A stretch of 64,000 nucleotides of DNA from Apricaphanius iberus (Eukaryota > Chordata > Actinopteri > Cyprinodontiformes > Aphaniidae). Each line of letters opens with the position of its first letter. The stretch's first letter is position 1. Where the stretch lies: contig JAPXFQ010001305.1 of assembly GCA_028564705.1 (NCBI GenBank), forward strand, positions 868,001 through 932,000, in the 5' to 3' direction. The notes under the pieces were generated by a model. That model was not told the DNA's origin and made no database searches. It saw only the letters and a program-made list of their open reading frames with translations. Shown here piece after piece: positions 31,395-41,890 of this stretch. Made by a program: the position numbers and the translations under genes.

Positions 31395-31806
31395 CATCAG
31401 TAAAATTTGCAGCCACTTCAGGTGTTAGACGACGCTATCTGACAGTTCTCACAGAGGTTTCTAGTTGGTTAAAACTGGTGATTTTAAAAATCATAAAGTA
31501 CAGATCAGAGACAGCCAAGTCAACGACAGAGGACACACTGGTGGACAGGCCATATGTGATGACCAAATCAAGGGTGTGAGTCGGCTGCATGACATGCTGG
31601 CTAAAATCCCCATTATTCAAAATATTTAAAAAATCAGTTTATAAACGATCTAAAAGGTTATCTATATGTAGATTAAAATCACCAGCTAAAATTATCCTTT
31701 CATAAGAGTTGTGTAAAATTGATAAAAAACTCAGGAAAATTCTGGAATTAAAAGTGCATTCCTTTTCGGTTGCCTATAAACTGTGACAATTAAAGTATGA
31801 GGAATG
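31395..31806 (-). mobile_element. L2 LINE, end of endonuclease domain
   Basis: The minus strand gives (with stops) QHVMQPTHTLDLVITYGL, then SVVDLAVSDLYFMIFKITSF, the end of the L2 endonuclease (HTLDLVI; SDH motif here SDL, so the catalytic His is lost), followed by RRLTPEVAANFTDAS in the linker. It is cut at 31806 by an LTR-like insertion and resumes as L2 ORF1 at 34130-35235. The reverse-transcriptase part is absent here. Confidence 0.75.
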
Positions 31807-31973
31807 TGTAACCCACTTCAGAGTATGTACACGTCTCAGTCTAGGTTCGTAGGAGCTGGTAGTAAAACAATAACCCAAAGACACAGGTAAGGATTGTGAA
31901 TACACTTTTGTGTTGAAATATCACAAACCAGTATACAATACTTAACAACCTATGGGCCCAATAACTATCTATA

Positions 31974-33289
31974 CTGTGGGGCAAAAAAGTATTTAGTCAG
32001 CCACCGATTGTGCAAGTTCTCCCACTTAAAATAATGATAGAGGTCAGTAATTTTCATCATAGGTACACTTCAACTGTGAGAGACAGAATTTGAAAAAAAA
32101 TCCAGGAATTCACATTGTAGGATTTTTATTTATTTGTAAATTATGGTGGAAAATAAGTATTTGGTCACTTCAAAACAAGGAAGATCTCTGCTCTCACAGA
32201 CCTGTAACTTCTTCTTTAAGAAGCTCTTCTGTCCTCCACTCGTTACCCGTATTAATGGCACCTGTTTGAACTCGTTATCTGTATAAAAGACACCTGTCCA
32301 CAGCCTCAAACAGTCAGACTCCAAACTCCACTATGGCCAAGACCAAAGAGCTTTCGAAGGACACCAGGAAAAGAATTGTAGACCTGCACCTGACTGGGAA
32401 GAGTGAATCTACAATAGGCAAGCAGCTTGGTGTGAAAAAATCAACTGTGGGAGCAATTATCAGAAAATGGAAGACATACAAGACCACTGATAATCTCCCT
32501 CGATCTGGGGCTCCACGCAAGATCTCATCCCGTGGGGTCAAAATGATCATGAGAACGGTGAACAAAAACGGCGAGTTGCATCCCGAAAACACCATACCTA
32601 CTGTGAAGCATGGGGGTGGAAACATCATGCTTTGGTGCTGTTTTTCTGCTAAGGGGACAGGACAACTGATCGGTGTTAAGGAAAGAATGAATGGGGCCAT
32701 GTATCGTGAAATTTTGAGCCAAAACCTCCTTCAATCAGCAAGAGCTTTGAAGATGAAACGTGGCTGGGTCTTCCAACATAACTATGATCCTAAACACACC
32801 GCCCGGGCAACGAAGGAGTGGCTCCGTAATAAGCATTTGAAAGTCCTGGAGTGGCCTAGCCAGTCTCCAGACCTCAATCCCATAGAAAATCTGTGGAAGG
32901 AGTTGAAAGTCCGTGTTGCTTGGCGACAGCCCCAAAACACCACTGCTCTCGAAAAGATCTGCATGGAGGAATGGGCCAAAATACTAGCTACTGTGTGTGC
33001 AAACCTGGTAAAGACCTATAGTAATTGTTTGACCTCTGTTATTGCCAACAAAGGTTATATTACAAAGTATTGAGTTGAATTTTTGTTATTGACCAAATAC
33101 TTATTTACCACCATAATTTACAAATAAATTCTTTAAAAATCCTACAATGTGAATTCCTGGAATTTTTTTTCACATTCTGTCTCTCACAGTTGAAGTGTAC
33201 CTATGATGAAAATTACTGACCTCTGTCATCATTTTAAGTGGGAGAACTTGCACAATCGGTGGCTGACTAAATACTTTTTTGCCCCAATC
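31974..33289 (+). mobile_element. Tc1-like transposon with about 190-bp inverted repeats
   Basis: The left end begins ctgtggggcaaaaaagtatt after a TA (31972-31973); the right end is the complement, finishing near 33289 with its last four or five bases diverged (ccaatct), so the right TA is lost. The inverted repeats extend about 190 bp each (31974-32163 and 33095-33289), including caggaattcacattgtagga and its complement. The family resembles Passport-type Tc1 elements of fish. At 1316 bp it is slightly short because of an internal deletion in the transposase. Confidence 0.93.
32333..33073 (+). pseudogene. Tc1 transposase, open 246-codon frame with internal deletion
   Basis: The frame is uninterrupted from ATG to TGA. 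Residues 1-55 form the N-terminal helix-turn-helix ([20 protein letters not shown]), followed by GAPRKIS and the start of the second helical domain ([11 protein letters not shown]). The frame then jumps directly to [20 protein letters not shown], skipping roughly 95 residues that hold the rest of the second DNA-binding domain and the first catalytic Asp. The second Asp, normally the first D of QHDNDPKH, reads QHNYDPKH, so it is Asn. The Glu is present (DLNPIENLW), 35 positions later, as in DD34E Tc1 elements. The C-terminus ends [11 protein letters not shown], as usual. It cannot catalyse transposition but could still bind DNA. Confidence 0.92.
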
Positions 33290-33440
33290 TCACTCGCATA
33301 CAACTTCCGGTTGCTTTCAAAATAAAGTTCTGGTTTTCAAAATAAAACCAACATTCTTTTTCCTTTTAAAACTAAGAGTAATAATAATTACAAATTAAAA
33401 TAAATAAATATTAACCTAATTTCCACACGGGTTACAAGTG

Positions 33441-34129
33441 CTAAAAACAGAAGCAGTGTATTCAAAAGTAAGAGAGTTGATGAACTTATAAAAGCAGTTC
33501 CGCCTCCCCTCTGACAACTCCTCATTAAATAAGACAAAGTAAAATTAGGTGGGGAGGCCTATTCAATGGTAAGTTCACAACTCCCCAAAAGCCAGCGTCA
33601 GTTGCGCCAAGATTACATGTAAATTCTATGGTTGAGTACGTCAGAGGTCTGTCAGAGTCTCTGCAGTGCCTTGTTTGAGTAGGCTCTGTCAACTTTCCAA
33701 GCGTTACTTGCGTTGCAAACAGCAGCGTAGCAAACACAAGCAACGCAGAAGTTCAGCTAACTGAACTTTTGACAGACTTACCGAAGACAGATGGACAGGC
33801 GCTCCTAAGGAGGAATATAGTTTGTGTCCTGGTAGGAACCTCATCCGTAAGTAGCTCCTTGAGCAAATGGTTAAACCCCCCAAACTCAGAACACATCTGA
33901 AGACTGGCCGCTGATGTACTCGACGTTGACGTTGTCTAGCTTTATTTACTAGATAAAGCTAGACACTCTCTCGATACGATCCGCCATAGTTCAGAAGCCC
34001 CGCCCACGCACTCTTTTTTTGCTCAGATGCAAGCTCTGAACCCTCAAAGTACATGCGTCAAACTTCATGCATTGGGTATGTTGCCTGACGCAGACAAACT
34101 GTGCTGTTTGAGCACAGCATTAGAACAGC
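33441..34129. other. Sequence inserted within or adjoining L2, unidentified
   Basis: CpG-containing DNA with no reading frame I recognise, lying between the LTR-like insertion and L2 ORF1. It contains a perfect hairpin at 33934-33964. It may be L2 ORF1-ORF2 spacer or a separate MITE; I could not find its ends. Confidence 0.4.
33934..33964. repeat. Perfect 12-bp palindrome arms, 7-bp loop
   Basis: gtctagctttat, a 7-base loop, then ataaagctagac. It is free of mismatches in AT-rich sequence. Confidence 0.88.
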
Positions 34130-35235
34130 AGGGGCATCTGCACTCAGCCATGTCTCCATTAAAAATAAACAATGAAGATTAAAGGTCTAGGTTTAGAATG
34201 AAGATTATTGTGTAAAATCAAGTAATTTATTATGAAAGTTTTATTCAGCAGAGAGCGAACATTTAAAAGAGCCATATTAATAGTGGTTGGAGATGGAGTA
34301 ACTGTATGATTAACTGAAGGTGGGATTTTAAGTAACCGTTGAAGATTATTTAGGTTACATTTTTATGATTTTTATGACTATTTGTTCGCTCTCTGCTGAT
34401 AAAAACAGGTATGATTAAAGTATGGCCAGGTCCAAGACCGATATGTGAGTTACTGTTAAAATCAGGTGTGAGTTCATAGGAACAGGGAGCAGCTGGACAT
34501 CAGAATGGTGTGGAAGGGACAGAGAAGGCAGGAGCAGCTGGGGTTGGTGTGAGGGACAGAGGTGGGCGAGGGTATGCCCTTGTCTGTTTAAAAGTAGTCC
34601 ATCTGCCCCAAACAATTGATTCCTGCCCCAGGAAATTTTTAAATTGCCTATAAAACAAATATTGTGCATCACGGTGGCAGAGGAAAGCCAGGTGTTTAAT
34701 GACAGGAGCCTGCTGAAACGATTTATTCCTCTGCTGATGGTGGAAGTGGGGCCAGAAATAAAAACAGATAGGGGTTTGTCTTTTAAAAGATTAAAACGAT
34801 GAATAAGAACCTGCTTTAAGAGCTGGGATTCAGCGATGTCAGAGGGACGGTCAGAGGACGAAAGTCATCGCCCAGGGCACTGAAACTGTTCAACAGCGGA
34901 AGGCCAGCTGGAGGACAACGGTGGCAGCCGCTACGGAAGCCCGTCCTGCGACCGGGTCCGACTGTCGAACACACACCCTGGGGCACCAGAGTGAAGCTGA
35001 GAGGGGATTTGGCTTAGCCCATTGCTGGAACCAGTGCTCCTTCTCTGCCGTAGATGTTATACCGCCGCCGGCGTTCGTCTGTCTAAGTCCACCAGGAGAC
35101 CAAGCAATGGATTCCTCCTCCTGCAAACGAGAAAAGTAGCCAAGTCTATGTTTGAATCTTCCTCTCATAAATAATCTAAAGCGGGGGGAGGTGGGGGGGT
35201 TATCTTCTGGAACCAAGATCTACTTGCTACTTCAT
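34130..35235 (-). mobile_element. L2 LINE 5' region with ORF1 esterase remnant
   Basis: From about 35235 the minus strand gives an L2 ORF1: EKEHWFQQWAKPNPLSASLW (about 35075-35015), then after a decayed stretch where the GDS nucleophile motif should be, SDIAESQLLKQVLIHRFNLL, KPLSVFISGPTSTISRGINR and FSRLLSLNTWLSS. It ends ISWGRNQLFGADGLLLNRQG (to about 34580). This is the SGNH/GDSL esterase domain carried by ORF1 of several L2/CR1 LINEs. The usual D-G-L-H pair reads D-G-L-L, so the catalytic His is missing. Stops are present. Confidence 0.7.
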
Positions 35236-36632
35236 AAAAAAAATATGTGAAAACTATGAATAAAACTTTATTGACATATTTCATATAAAGTCATAAATCG
35301 GATATGTCAGAACATTTAAAGTGAAACAAAATCGTTTCCTTCCTTACGGTCCTTACACACCGAACAGGATAGACACGACCAAAAAGTGTGACACGCCCCT
35401 AGCTGGTCACTTGCACATTCGCAACTTGAAGCGTGTCCAAAGGGAACTGCTCGTGCTTTAAAATTTGCTATTTTCACACACGTGAAGCGGAAATGTGGAA
35501 GGATTCTGACCGGGACCGCTTCGCTGGCCTCCTCCGTCCTTCCCTCCTTCTCTTGACCCTCTGGGAGGTCCCAGTGGACTCTGGTCTATAAAATAATCAC
35601 GTTAAATGTCGGGACCGCTCCTGCGGGGGTAGACCCAGTCGAGTAGCAGCGGAAGGATCAATAAACACCCGGGTTCCTCGCCCAGTTTGTGCTACGAAGG
35701 TCCAAGCTTTGCCTGCCGACACACCAGCTACCTGAGTGGCTGGCCATCTGTCTGCAGTAAGTAAAAGTTTATAATGTAATATGTGAGCAGCGTGGGACAT
35801 ACTTTGGTGAAGACTTTACCATTACCAGCTGGGTAAAGTGGTAAATGTTGCTCTGGGTTTTATCATAATGTCATTTGTCGGTGTTGGTGCCTCATTTTCA
35901 ACAGCAGAGCTATTTAAGCAAAAAATATTATATTGGATACAGTCTAAATAACATCAATATTTCCACCAATTAGGAAACAGAATGAGTAACAGTTCAGAAA
36001 GAGAAAAGTCAGTTTAGCTCCTCTCAAACTGGCAAAATGTGAGAAAAAGCACCAAACGAATTGCTCTTTTTTCTGTAGTACAGTTAATGTTAATTTTGTT
36101 TCTTAATTTCTATATTATATATTTTTTCCTATTTGATTACTTTTATATCAATAACGTGAAATATTACTCACCAACAAATGAGGCAATTAGTCAATTTTTC
36201 TCATTTATTGAACTTTCAGAACAAGGGAAAAAAACTCCAATTGGTGAAGAAGAACCAAAAAACAAATTGTATTCTTGTTTTTAGTTTCTCTTCGTCTCTC
36301 GTCTGCTCTACTGGTGATCAGAAAGCATTAACGAGGGTCGCATTAATTTTTTCAACCAAAGCACAACAAACAAAATTATGCATAACTTGATAGAAACATA
36401 TCAATCTGAACATGTTTAATTTATTAAGTTTTTATCTTTAAAAAAAGTTGAAACATAAAACTCCATGAAAATCATGCACATCAAACAAGAGGAGTGGCCC
36501 TGACGCTACAGCCATCATCAACTTTCCTGAGATCCACTGGTTGGGCACATCTGGTCCTATAAACACAGATGGGAATTTCACAGAGCAATAAAAAAACAAA
36601 AACATTGCCAGGTTTCAAATATGGGAGATGTG
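35236..36632. other. Intergenic DNA, no gene recognised
   Basis: 35340-35790 is GC-richer and contains tataaaataa near 35585 and caataaacac near 35660; it could belong to an LTR or MITE, but no ends were matched. 35800-36630 is AT-rich with chance frames only. Confidence 0.35.
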
Positions 36633-38519
36633 TAACATAACTTGTTTTCAGGTCACATATGTTGGGTCACATACAGCCATTGGGTGGTGCTCATCTGCTC
36701 TAGCCCTATGGGAAGTGGGGGGTTAAATCTATAAATAGAGGTGCTCAGCGAGCTGCCTGCTCTTAGCCAAACAGCGTCCGGCCGGGGCTGACGCAGGCAA
36801 GACTCAAAAAACCTTCCTTCGCGGGCGAAGGAGACACGTCTGAGTTCGAGGAGGCACTCATTCAAGCAACACCGACGGACAACCGATCAGGTGAAAAACG
36901 TTGATAAACAAACCCTGTTGCTCTGCCTGAACTCTGCAGACCACTCCGCATGATGTTGCTGGCTACTGTGGGCAACAGAAGACAATCTCCAATCTTATTC
37001 CTTGGCTAGCAGAGGAAGGCCCAAGTTTCTGCAGGAACTCAAAGACCATCAGGTTAATCCTAAATATTGATAATCAAAGACGTTTATCACTAGAGCCCGA
37101 AAAAACCCCTCTGAGTATCAGTCTGCCAACTGCGTAGAAACTGGAATCGAGCCACGTGTGCCGAGAGCTGAACCAACCAGAATCTGCATTTAGTCGCCAC
37201 CACCGAGCCGATAAGAGGTGAATGCCGAACTGGAGAGCTCCAAAAAGGTACTGTTAAAAGGTGGATGCCGATCGCCACGCAGCCAGCCAGGAGAACCCGG
37301 AGCGCGGAGCTTCCCACCACTGCTAGCCAGATCAGCGAGCCTTTGTTAGCCTGCTGGCTAACAGTCCCTGGAGATCCCCCTTTCCTCATGGACGCGCAGC
37401 AACTTGCAGGACTTTAAACGCTCATGAGGTTTGTTTGGGCAGAGGCAAATTAGTTAGGGTAACTAATTTTAAAGGTGTTTCCTTTTTTATTGATCACTTT
37501 TTAAGTATTAATGTGCTACCTTTGGGTAAACCTAACACTTTTTAATCAGTGTTTCAAAAGCCTTTTTCCAACAGAGTCGTTTAAATCCTATAATTTTAGC
37601 TACTCAATCAAACAGGAGTTTTTCTTTTTTTGTTTGATGTTTAACAAATGTATTTTAGCCACTCTAAACGCCCAACGTGAGTCGCAGAAAGCTAAAGCTA
37701 ACCAAGCCCACATGTTGGTTTAGGCCGGCACTTCACAAACTAAGATCGCTAATAACAGATCAAGCAGAACTCAGTTTAAAAATAGATTGTTTAAGAACAG
37801 AAACTTATCTCATTAGCCATGTTTCAACTCAGTTAGATTGTTTTACGGTCGTGATTAATCAGTGAAGTAATTCTCCAACAGTTTATTACTCTTATCCAGA
37901 TAATTTTTAAACACATTTCTTAATCCAAATAATGTTTTTCTTACATTGCGTATTGGTTTAGAGGTAAACCACTGGTGCTGAATTAATTAAACTAATTAAA
38001 ATTAGTGAAACTAATTCCGTTTTTATTCCAGCATCTGCAGATCAAGTCTTTGTCTCTTAAAACAACCAAATTCATCCAGAACTGTTCAACCAGAATCCAT
38101 GGTTTCTGATCTTATTACATATTCATCTTATTGTGTTCTTTTATTTTAACTATCCATTTATTTTAATCAGTAGTGTGTTCTTTTTCTACTTGGTGATTAA
38201 AATGTTTTTCTTATTTTTCCTGCAAATAAATATTGTATCTTGGAAAGTAACTGTTGCCGTTTCTTGTTCAACACACATATGGCAAGGTTTATGGTCAATA
38301 GACACAAATAATAAATTCCTTTAGGTTATGAGACTGACATAGACATTTGGCTATTAAAATAGTTCCTGATAAAGGTGGTGCCCCGAATAATAATAATTTT
38401 CCATAAATTATTAATCTTATTGGCTGCCATAAGCAGTCCCTTGACTATTAATAACCAAATAGATACATTTTTGGTAATATCCCCAATACATAGGTTTACA
38501 TAATAGAAAAGTTATGTTA
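36633..38519 (+). mobile_element. Candidate long LTR or promoter-bearing repeat
   Basis: TAACATAACTT (36633-36643) and AAGTTATGTTA (38509-38519) form an 11-bp perfect inverted pair, with a TG just before the left one. Inside are a TATA box (36730-36737), a GC-rich leader with a strong splice-donor-like cag/gtgaaa at 36888-36896, and AATAAA near 38308. This layout resembles a long retroviral-type LTR plus leader, but no second LTR, target duplication or polymerase is present. It could instead be the promoter of an unannotated transcript. Confidence 0.3.
36730..36737 (+). promoter_or_regulatory. TATA box with downstream GC-rich leader
   Basis: Perfect tataaatag match, followed 25-30 bp on by ctgcctgctcttagc-type sequence suitable for initiation, and a splice-donor-like cag/gtgaaa at 36888-36896. 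Confidence 0.4.
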
Positions 38520-39250
38520 TTTAACAATGATATTATATTATATTCTGCATTAAGTGTTAGATCGCTGTCTGTCACAAGTCCACAGTTATAATGTTAGACA
38601 AAAAACATAAATATCCTTCTGAACAAATGTATTACCAGCTCACATTTAATTTATTTCTTTTTTTACTTAATGAGAAAAAACTAGTTTCAACTGGGCTGCA
38701 GCTGGGGGTTTTCTTTCTAAACTCTGTAGCTGGACTTGCTGCTGTCTGAACTGTTGGTGAGCCTGGACTGGGCCTGTGAAGAGACTGCTGTATATTTATA
38801 AAAAAAAGCATGCGTAAAACATTTAAAAATCAAATATTTTTCTCCTCTATGGTTCTCCAGCCCCCTGGATCCTATGCCCTGGTGGTATAAAATGGCCAGA
38901 TTTCCTCAGATACAGCACAGAGAAGAAGTACTTGTCCTGAGATGAATCCCAACACAAAGCATCTTTTTCACAGTAGATGGAAGAGTCAATGTAAATGGAG
39001 GGTTTAAGGCAGAGAGCGAACGCTTTCATCCTCCCGGCAGTGGGGGCTGTTGCAAGGAACCGCCTGGTTCACTGAGTTCAGGCATAATTACAGAGAGGTG
39101 GAGAGAGAAGGAAACAGAGGCTCAAACTCAAATATGAGGTGCCATATAGGACAAAATGTACTGTATATTTCCCTCTCACTAACATCAATATGATAATGCA
39201 AACACCACCGAGAGCAGTCTCTCACATACTCAAAATCAATACAATCAGAC
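38520..39250. other. Intergenic DNA, nothing recognised
   Basis: AT-rich with short frames only. Confidence 0.4.
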
Positions 39251-39266
39251 ACAAACACACACACAC

Positions 39267-39311
<45 letters not shown>
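39251..39311. repeat. Compound (CA)n-(TA)n microsatellite
   Basis: acaaacacacacacac followed by an uninterrupted (at) run of about 21 units. The alternating Tyr-Ile frame reading through it is an artefact. Confidence 0.97.
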
Positions 39312-39312
<1 letters not shown>

Positions 39313-39959
39313 TAAAATTTCAATGCACACAAGCAAGCTCTTAACATTGATATGCGTGGGATAAGTTCAAATGAGATGATAATACTTATTTATATGTGAT
39401 AAATTAGCAGGGACTAGTGTTTGCACACATGCAAGAGAGAGCAAGACAATTTTGTCTCCGAGTATACAGGGCTAAAACTTTGAAATTTTAATACACATGC
39501 GTGAATTTCATCAGTTTCATGGTAGAATGTTGGACATCAATTGCAGATCATCAAACTCATCAAGATAGAGATTAAAGCAATCTAGTGAAGCCTTTCAGAA
39601 GAGCATAACTAGAGTGATACAAATCTTAAATCAGCTTCAGATTTGTGTCCAACATAGCCTGATTTTTCACTAAATTGAGTTTAACATTTTTCTAGTTTAA
39701 AAACCAAAAACTTAGATTCTTCAAAGTTGGATTTCATTAGTAAACACTAACAGAGTATTTTCAAACCTTGTTTTGGATTTTTGAAACTTTTATTTGATTT
39801 GTGAGAGTTCAGTAAAGGACTTCAGCATATTATATTAAATTATATTTACATAAAGGCCGTGATCATTTGCCTCTGAATATGCCTCTGAAAAAAAAAAAAC
39901 ATTTTGAAATTGGTTTGTGATTAGACCACTCAATACTCTTAGGTACAGTTCATACAGTT
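39312..39959. other. Intergenic DNA, nothing recognised
   Basis: AT-rich, no repeat ends or exon found. Confidence 0.4.
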
Positions 39960-40311
39960 CATAACAGGAGCAAGGAGCAGTATTCAAATGAAAGTTTGCC
40001 CCGCTACTGTGAGCTGCGCCACGGCTAGAGAGAGGAGGAATATGGATTCATGATGCGTCTTTGGCAAAATAAAGGGGAAAAACTACATATGTATAATTAA
40101 TATTAGTCTAGAATGTTGTCAGTTATATTTCTTGTTTGTCAGTCATAAACAAAATGAATGCGGTGCTCTCGTAATCCAAAATCAGACAGATTAAAGCTGC
40201 ATCATGTCCAGAGCAAGGTTGCTAAAATTTCCATATTCTACTCATGTCGTTAAAATGCACGGCGCGGAACGGTTATATACACTCACCTGAAGGATCATTA
40301 GGAACACCATA

Positions 40312-40930
40312 CTAATACGGTGTTTGACCCCCTTTCACCTTCAGAACTGCCTTAATGCTATGTGGCATTGATTCAACAAGGTACTGAACGCTTTCTTTAG
40401 AAATGTTGGCCCAGATTGATAGGATAGCATCTTGCAGTTGATGGAGATTTGTAGGATGCACATCCAGGGCATTAATCTCCCGTTCCACCACATCCCAAAC
40501 ATGATCTATCAGGTTGAGATCTGGTGACTTTGGGGGCCATTGTATTACAGTGAACTCATTGTCATGTTCAAGAAACCGATTTGAAATGATTCGAGCTTCA
40601 TGACATGGTGCATTATCCTGCTGGAAGTAGCCATCAGAGGATGGGTACAGGGTGGTCATGAAGGGATGGACATGGTCAGAAACAATGTTCAGGTAGCCCG
40701 TGGCATTTAAATGATGCCCAATTGGCACTAAGGGGTCTAAAGTGTGCCAAGAAAACATCCTCCACACCATTACACCACCAGCAGCAGCCTGCACAGTGAT
40801 AACAAGGCATGATGGATCCATGTTCTCATTCTGTTTACGCCAATTTCTGACTCTACCATTTGAATGTCTCAACAGAAATCGAGACTCATCAGACAAGGCA
40901 ACATTTTTCCAATCTTCAACTGTCCAATTT
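40312..40930 (-). pseudogene. Tc1 transposase catalytic domain, Glu replaced by Asp
   Basis: After an in-frame TAA at about 40930 the frame reads [20 protein letters not shown] (first catalytic Asp in SDE), GGVMVWRMFSWHTLDPL, SSDGYFQQDNAPCHEARI (second Asp in QQDNA), then WPPKSPDLNLIDHVWDVVER and ends VLKVKGGQTPY. The third acidic residue, Glu in PIEHVW of relatives, is Asp here (LIDHVW), and the neighbouring Pro is Leu. Asp to Glu/Asp spacing is 37 positions, i.e. DD36, differing from the DD34E of the other two Tc1 copies. Dead because of the stop and the residue change. Confidence 0.9.
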
Positions 40931-41117
40931 TAGTAAGCTGGTGCAAATTTTTGTTTGGTACCCGGTGGGGTATTCTGCTGTTGTAGCCCATCCGCCTCAA
41001 GGTTGTGCGTATTGTGGCTTCACAAATTCTTTGCTGTTGTAACAGGTGGTTATTTCAGTCAAACCTGCTCTTCTATCAGCTTGAATCAGTCGGCCCATTC
41101 TCCTCTGACCTCTAGTA

Positions 41118-41297
41118 TCAACAGTGCATTTTGACACTGGATGTTTTTCCTTTTTCACGCCATTCTGAATAAACCCTAGAAATGGTTGTGCATGAAAATC
41201 CCAGTAACTGAGTAGATTGTGAAATACTCAGACTGGCCCGTCTGGCACCAACAACCATGCCACGCTCAAAATTGCTTAAATTATCTTTCTTTCCCAT
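41118..41297 (-). pseudogene. Tc1 transposase N-terminal domain
   Basis: From ATG 41297: MGKKDNLSNFERGMVVGARR, then SISQSTQLLGFSCTTISRVY, a paired-type helix-turn-helix with its recognition helix, ending SEWREKGKTSSVKMHC and a stop. The coding sequence continues in other frames towards 40930 and rejoins the catalytic part below. Codons before 41297 are element leader, so the internal ATG is preferred. Confidence 0.85.
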
Positions 41298-41890
41298 TCT
41301 GACATTCAGTTTGGAGTTCAGGAGATTGTCTTGATCAGGACACACCCCTAAAATGCATTGAATCAACTGCTATGTGATTGGTTGATTAGATAATTGCATT
41401 AAGGAGAAATTGAACAGGTGTTCTTAATAATACTTTAGGTGAGTGTATATTGACAGTTGTCATTGCGGTATTGCACATAATTACTACATTTTTATTAATT
41501 GAAACCCAGGAAGAGTATCCACTAGAGGGGAAACTAATGAGAATCCATGAGGATAATAATTTACTGTGTGCTCAGTGTATCTTCAACAGGTGGCAGAGCG
41601 CTGAGCTCGCAGTGAGTCATGATGTGTCTTTGGGGGAAAAAACAGGTAAATATTAAAATAACTGTCCGGTTTATTGTCATTAGAGGGTTAATTACAATTA
41701 GGTTATATTGTGTATGAATGACATTTTTCGTTTGTCAGTAATAACCCTATGTTGAATGTGGTGGTGCAAAGTTAAGACGTGTTTCATAAGTGCAAAAACG
41801 TGCTAAAATAGCCTGCGCAAACATTTTAAGCTTTAGTAAATTGCATTGTGCCTGGAACGCCTACTGATTTGCCTTTTCTAATCTAACAAC

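Larger units (their letters stand above)
31807..33436. mobile_element. LTR-like insertion carrying a Tc1 element
   Basis: The left boundary reads TGTAACCC (31807-31814) and the right GGGTTACA (33429-33436), TG..CA ends with an 8-bp inverted repeat. Flanking 4-mers are aatg (31803-31806) and agtg (33437-33440), three of four matching. With the nested Tc1 (31974-33289) removed it is about 314 bp and contains AATAAA motifs near 33322 and 33342. Size, ends and flanks fit a solo LTR, but there is no internal sequence to prove it; a small MITE is the alternative. Confidence 0.5.
40280..41445 (-). mobile_element. Tc1-like transposon with precise TA duplication
   Basis: The left end reads cactcacctgaaggatcatt and the right, reverse-complemented, cactcacctaaagtattatt; both continue to aggaacacc-type text. 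TA flanks lie at 40278-40279 and 41446-41447. The inverted repeats are short (about 30 bp), unlike the other Tc1 families here. At 1166 bp it contains a broken minus-strand transposase covering nearly its full length. Confidence 0.93.
39960..41890. mobile_element. Second copy of the 10.7-11.7 kb repeat, split by a Tc1
   Basis: 39974-40275 matches 10870-11170, and 41450-41870 matches 11155-11465, in the same order and orientation; shared words include cacggctagagagaggagg, gtgcctggaacgcctac and attgccattagagtgttaat-like text. The Tc1 at 40280-41445 lies exactly between the two halves. The terminal GGGCCTGATTTAT-type ends seen in copy 1 are missing here, so both ends are eroded. Confidence 0.7.

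Noticed and set aside
39088..39336. Hydrophobic Tyr-Ile repeat frame resembling a membrane segment
   Set aside because: Translation of (TA)n.
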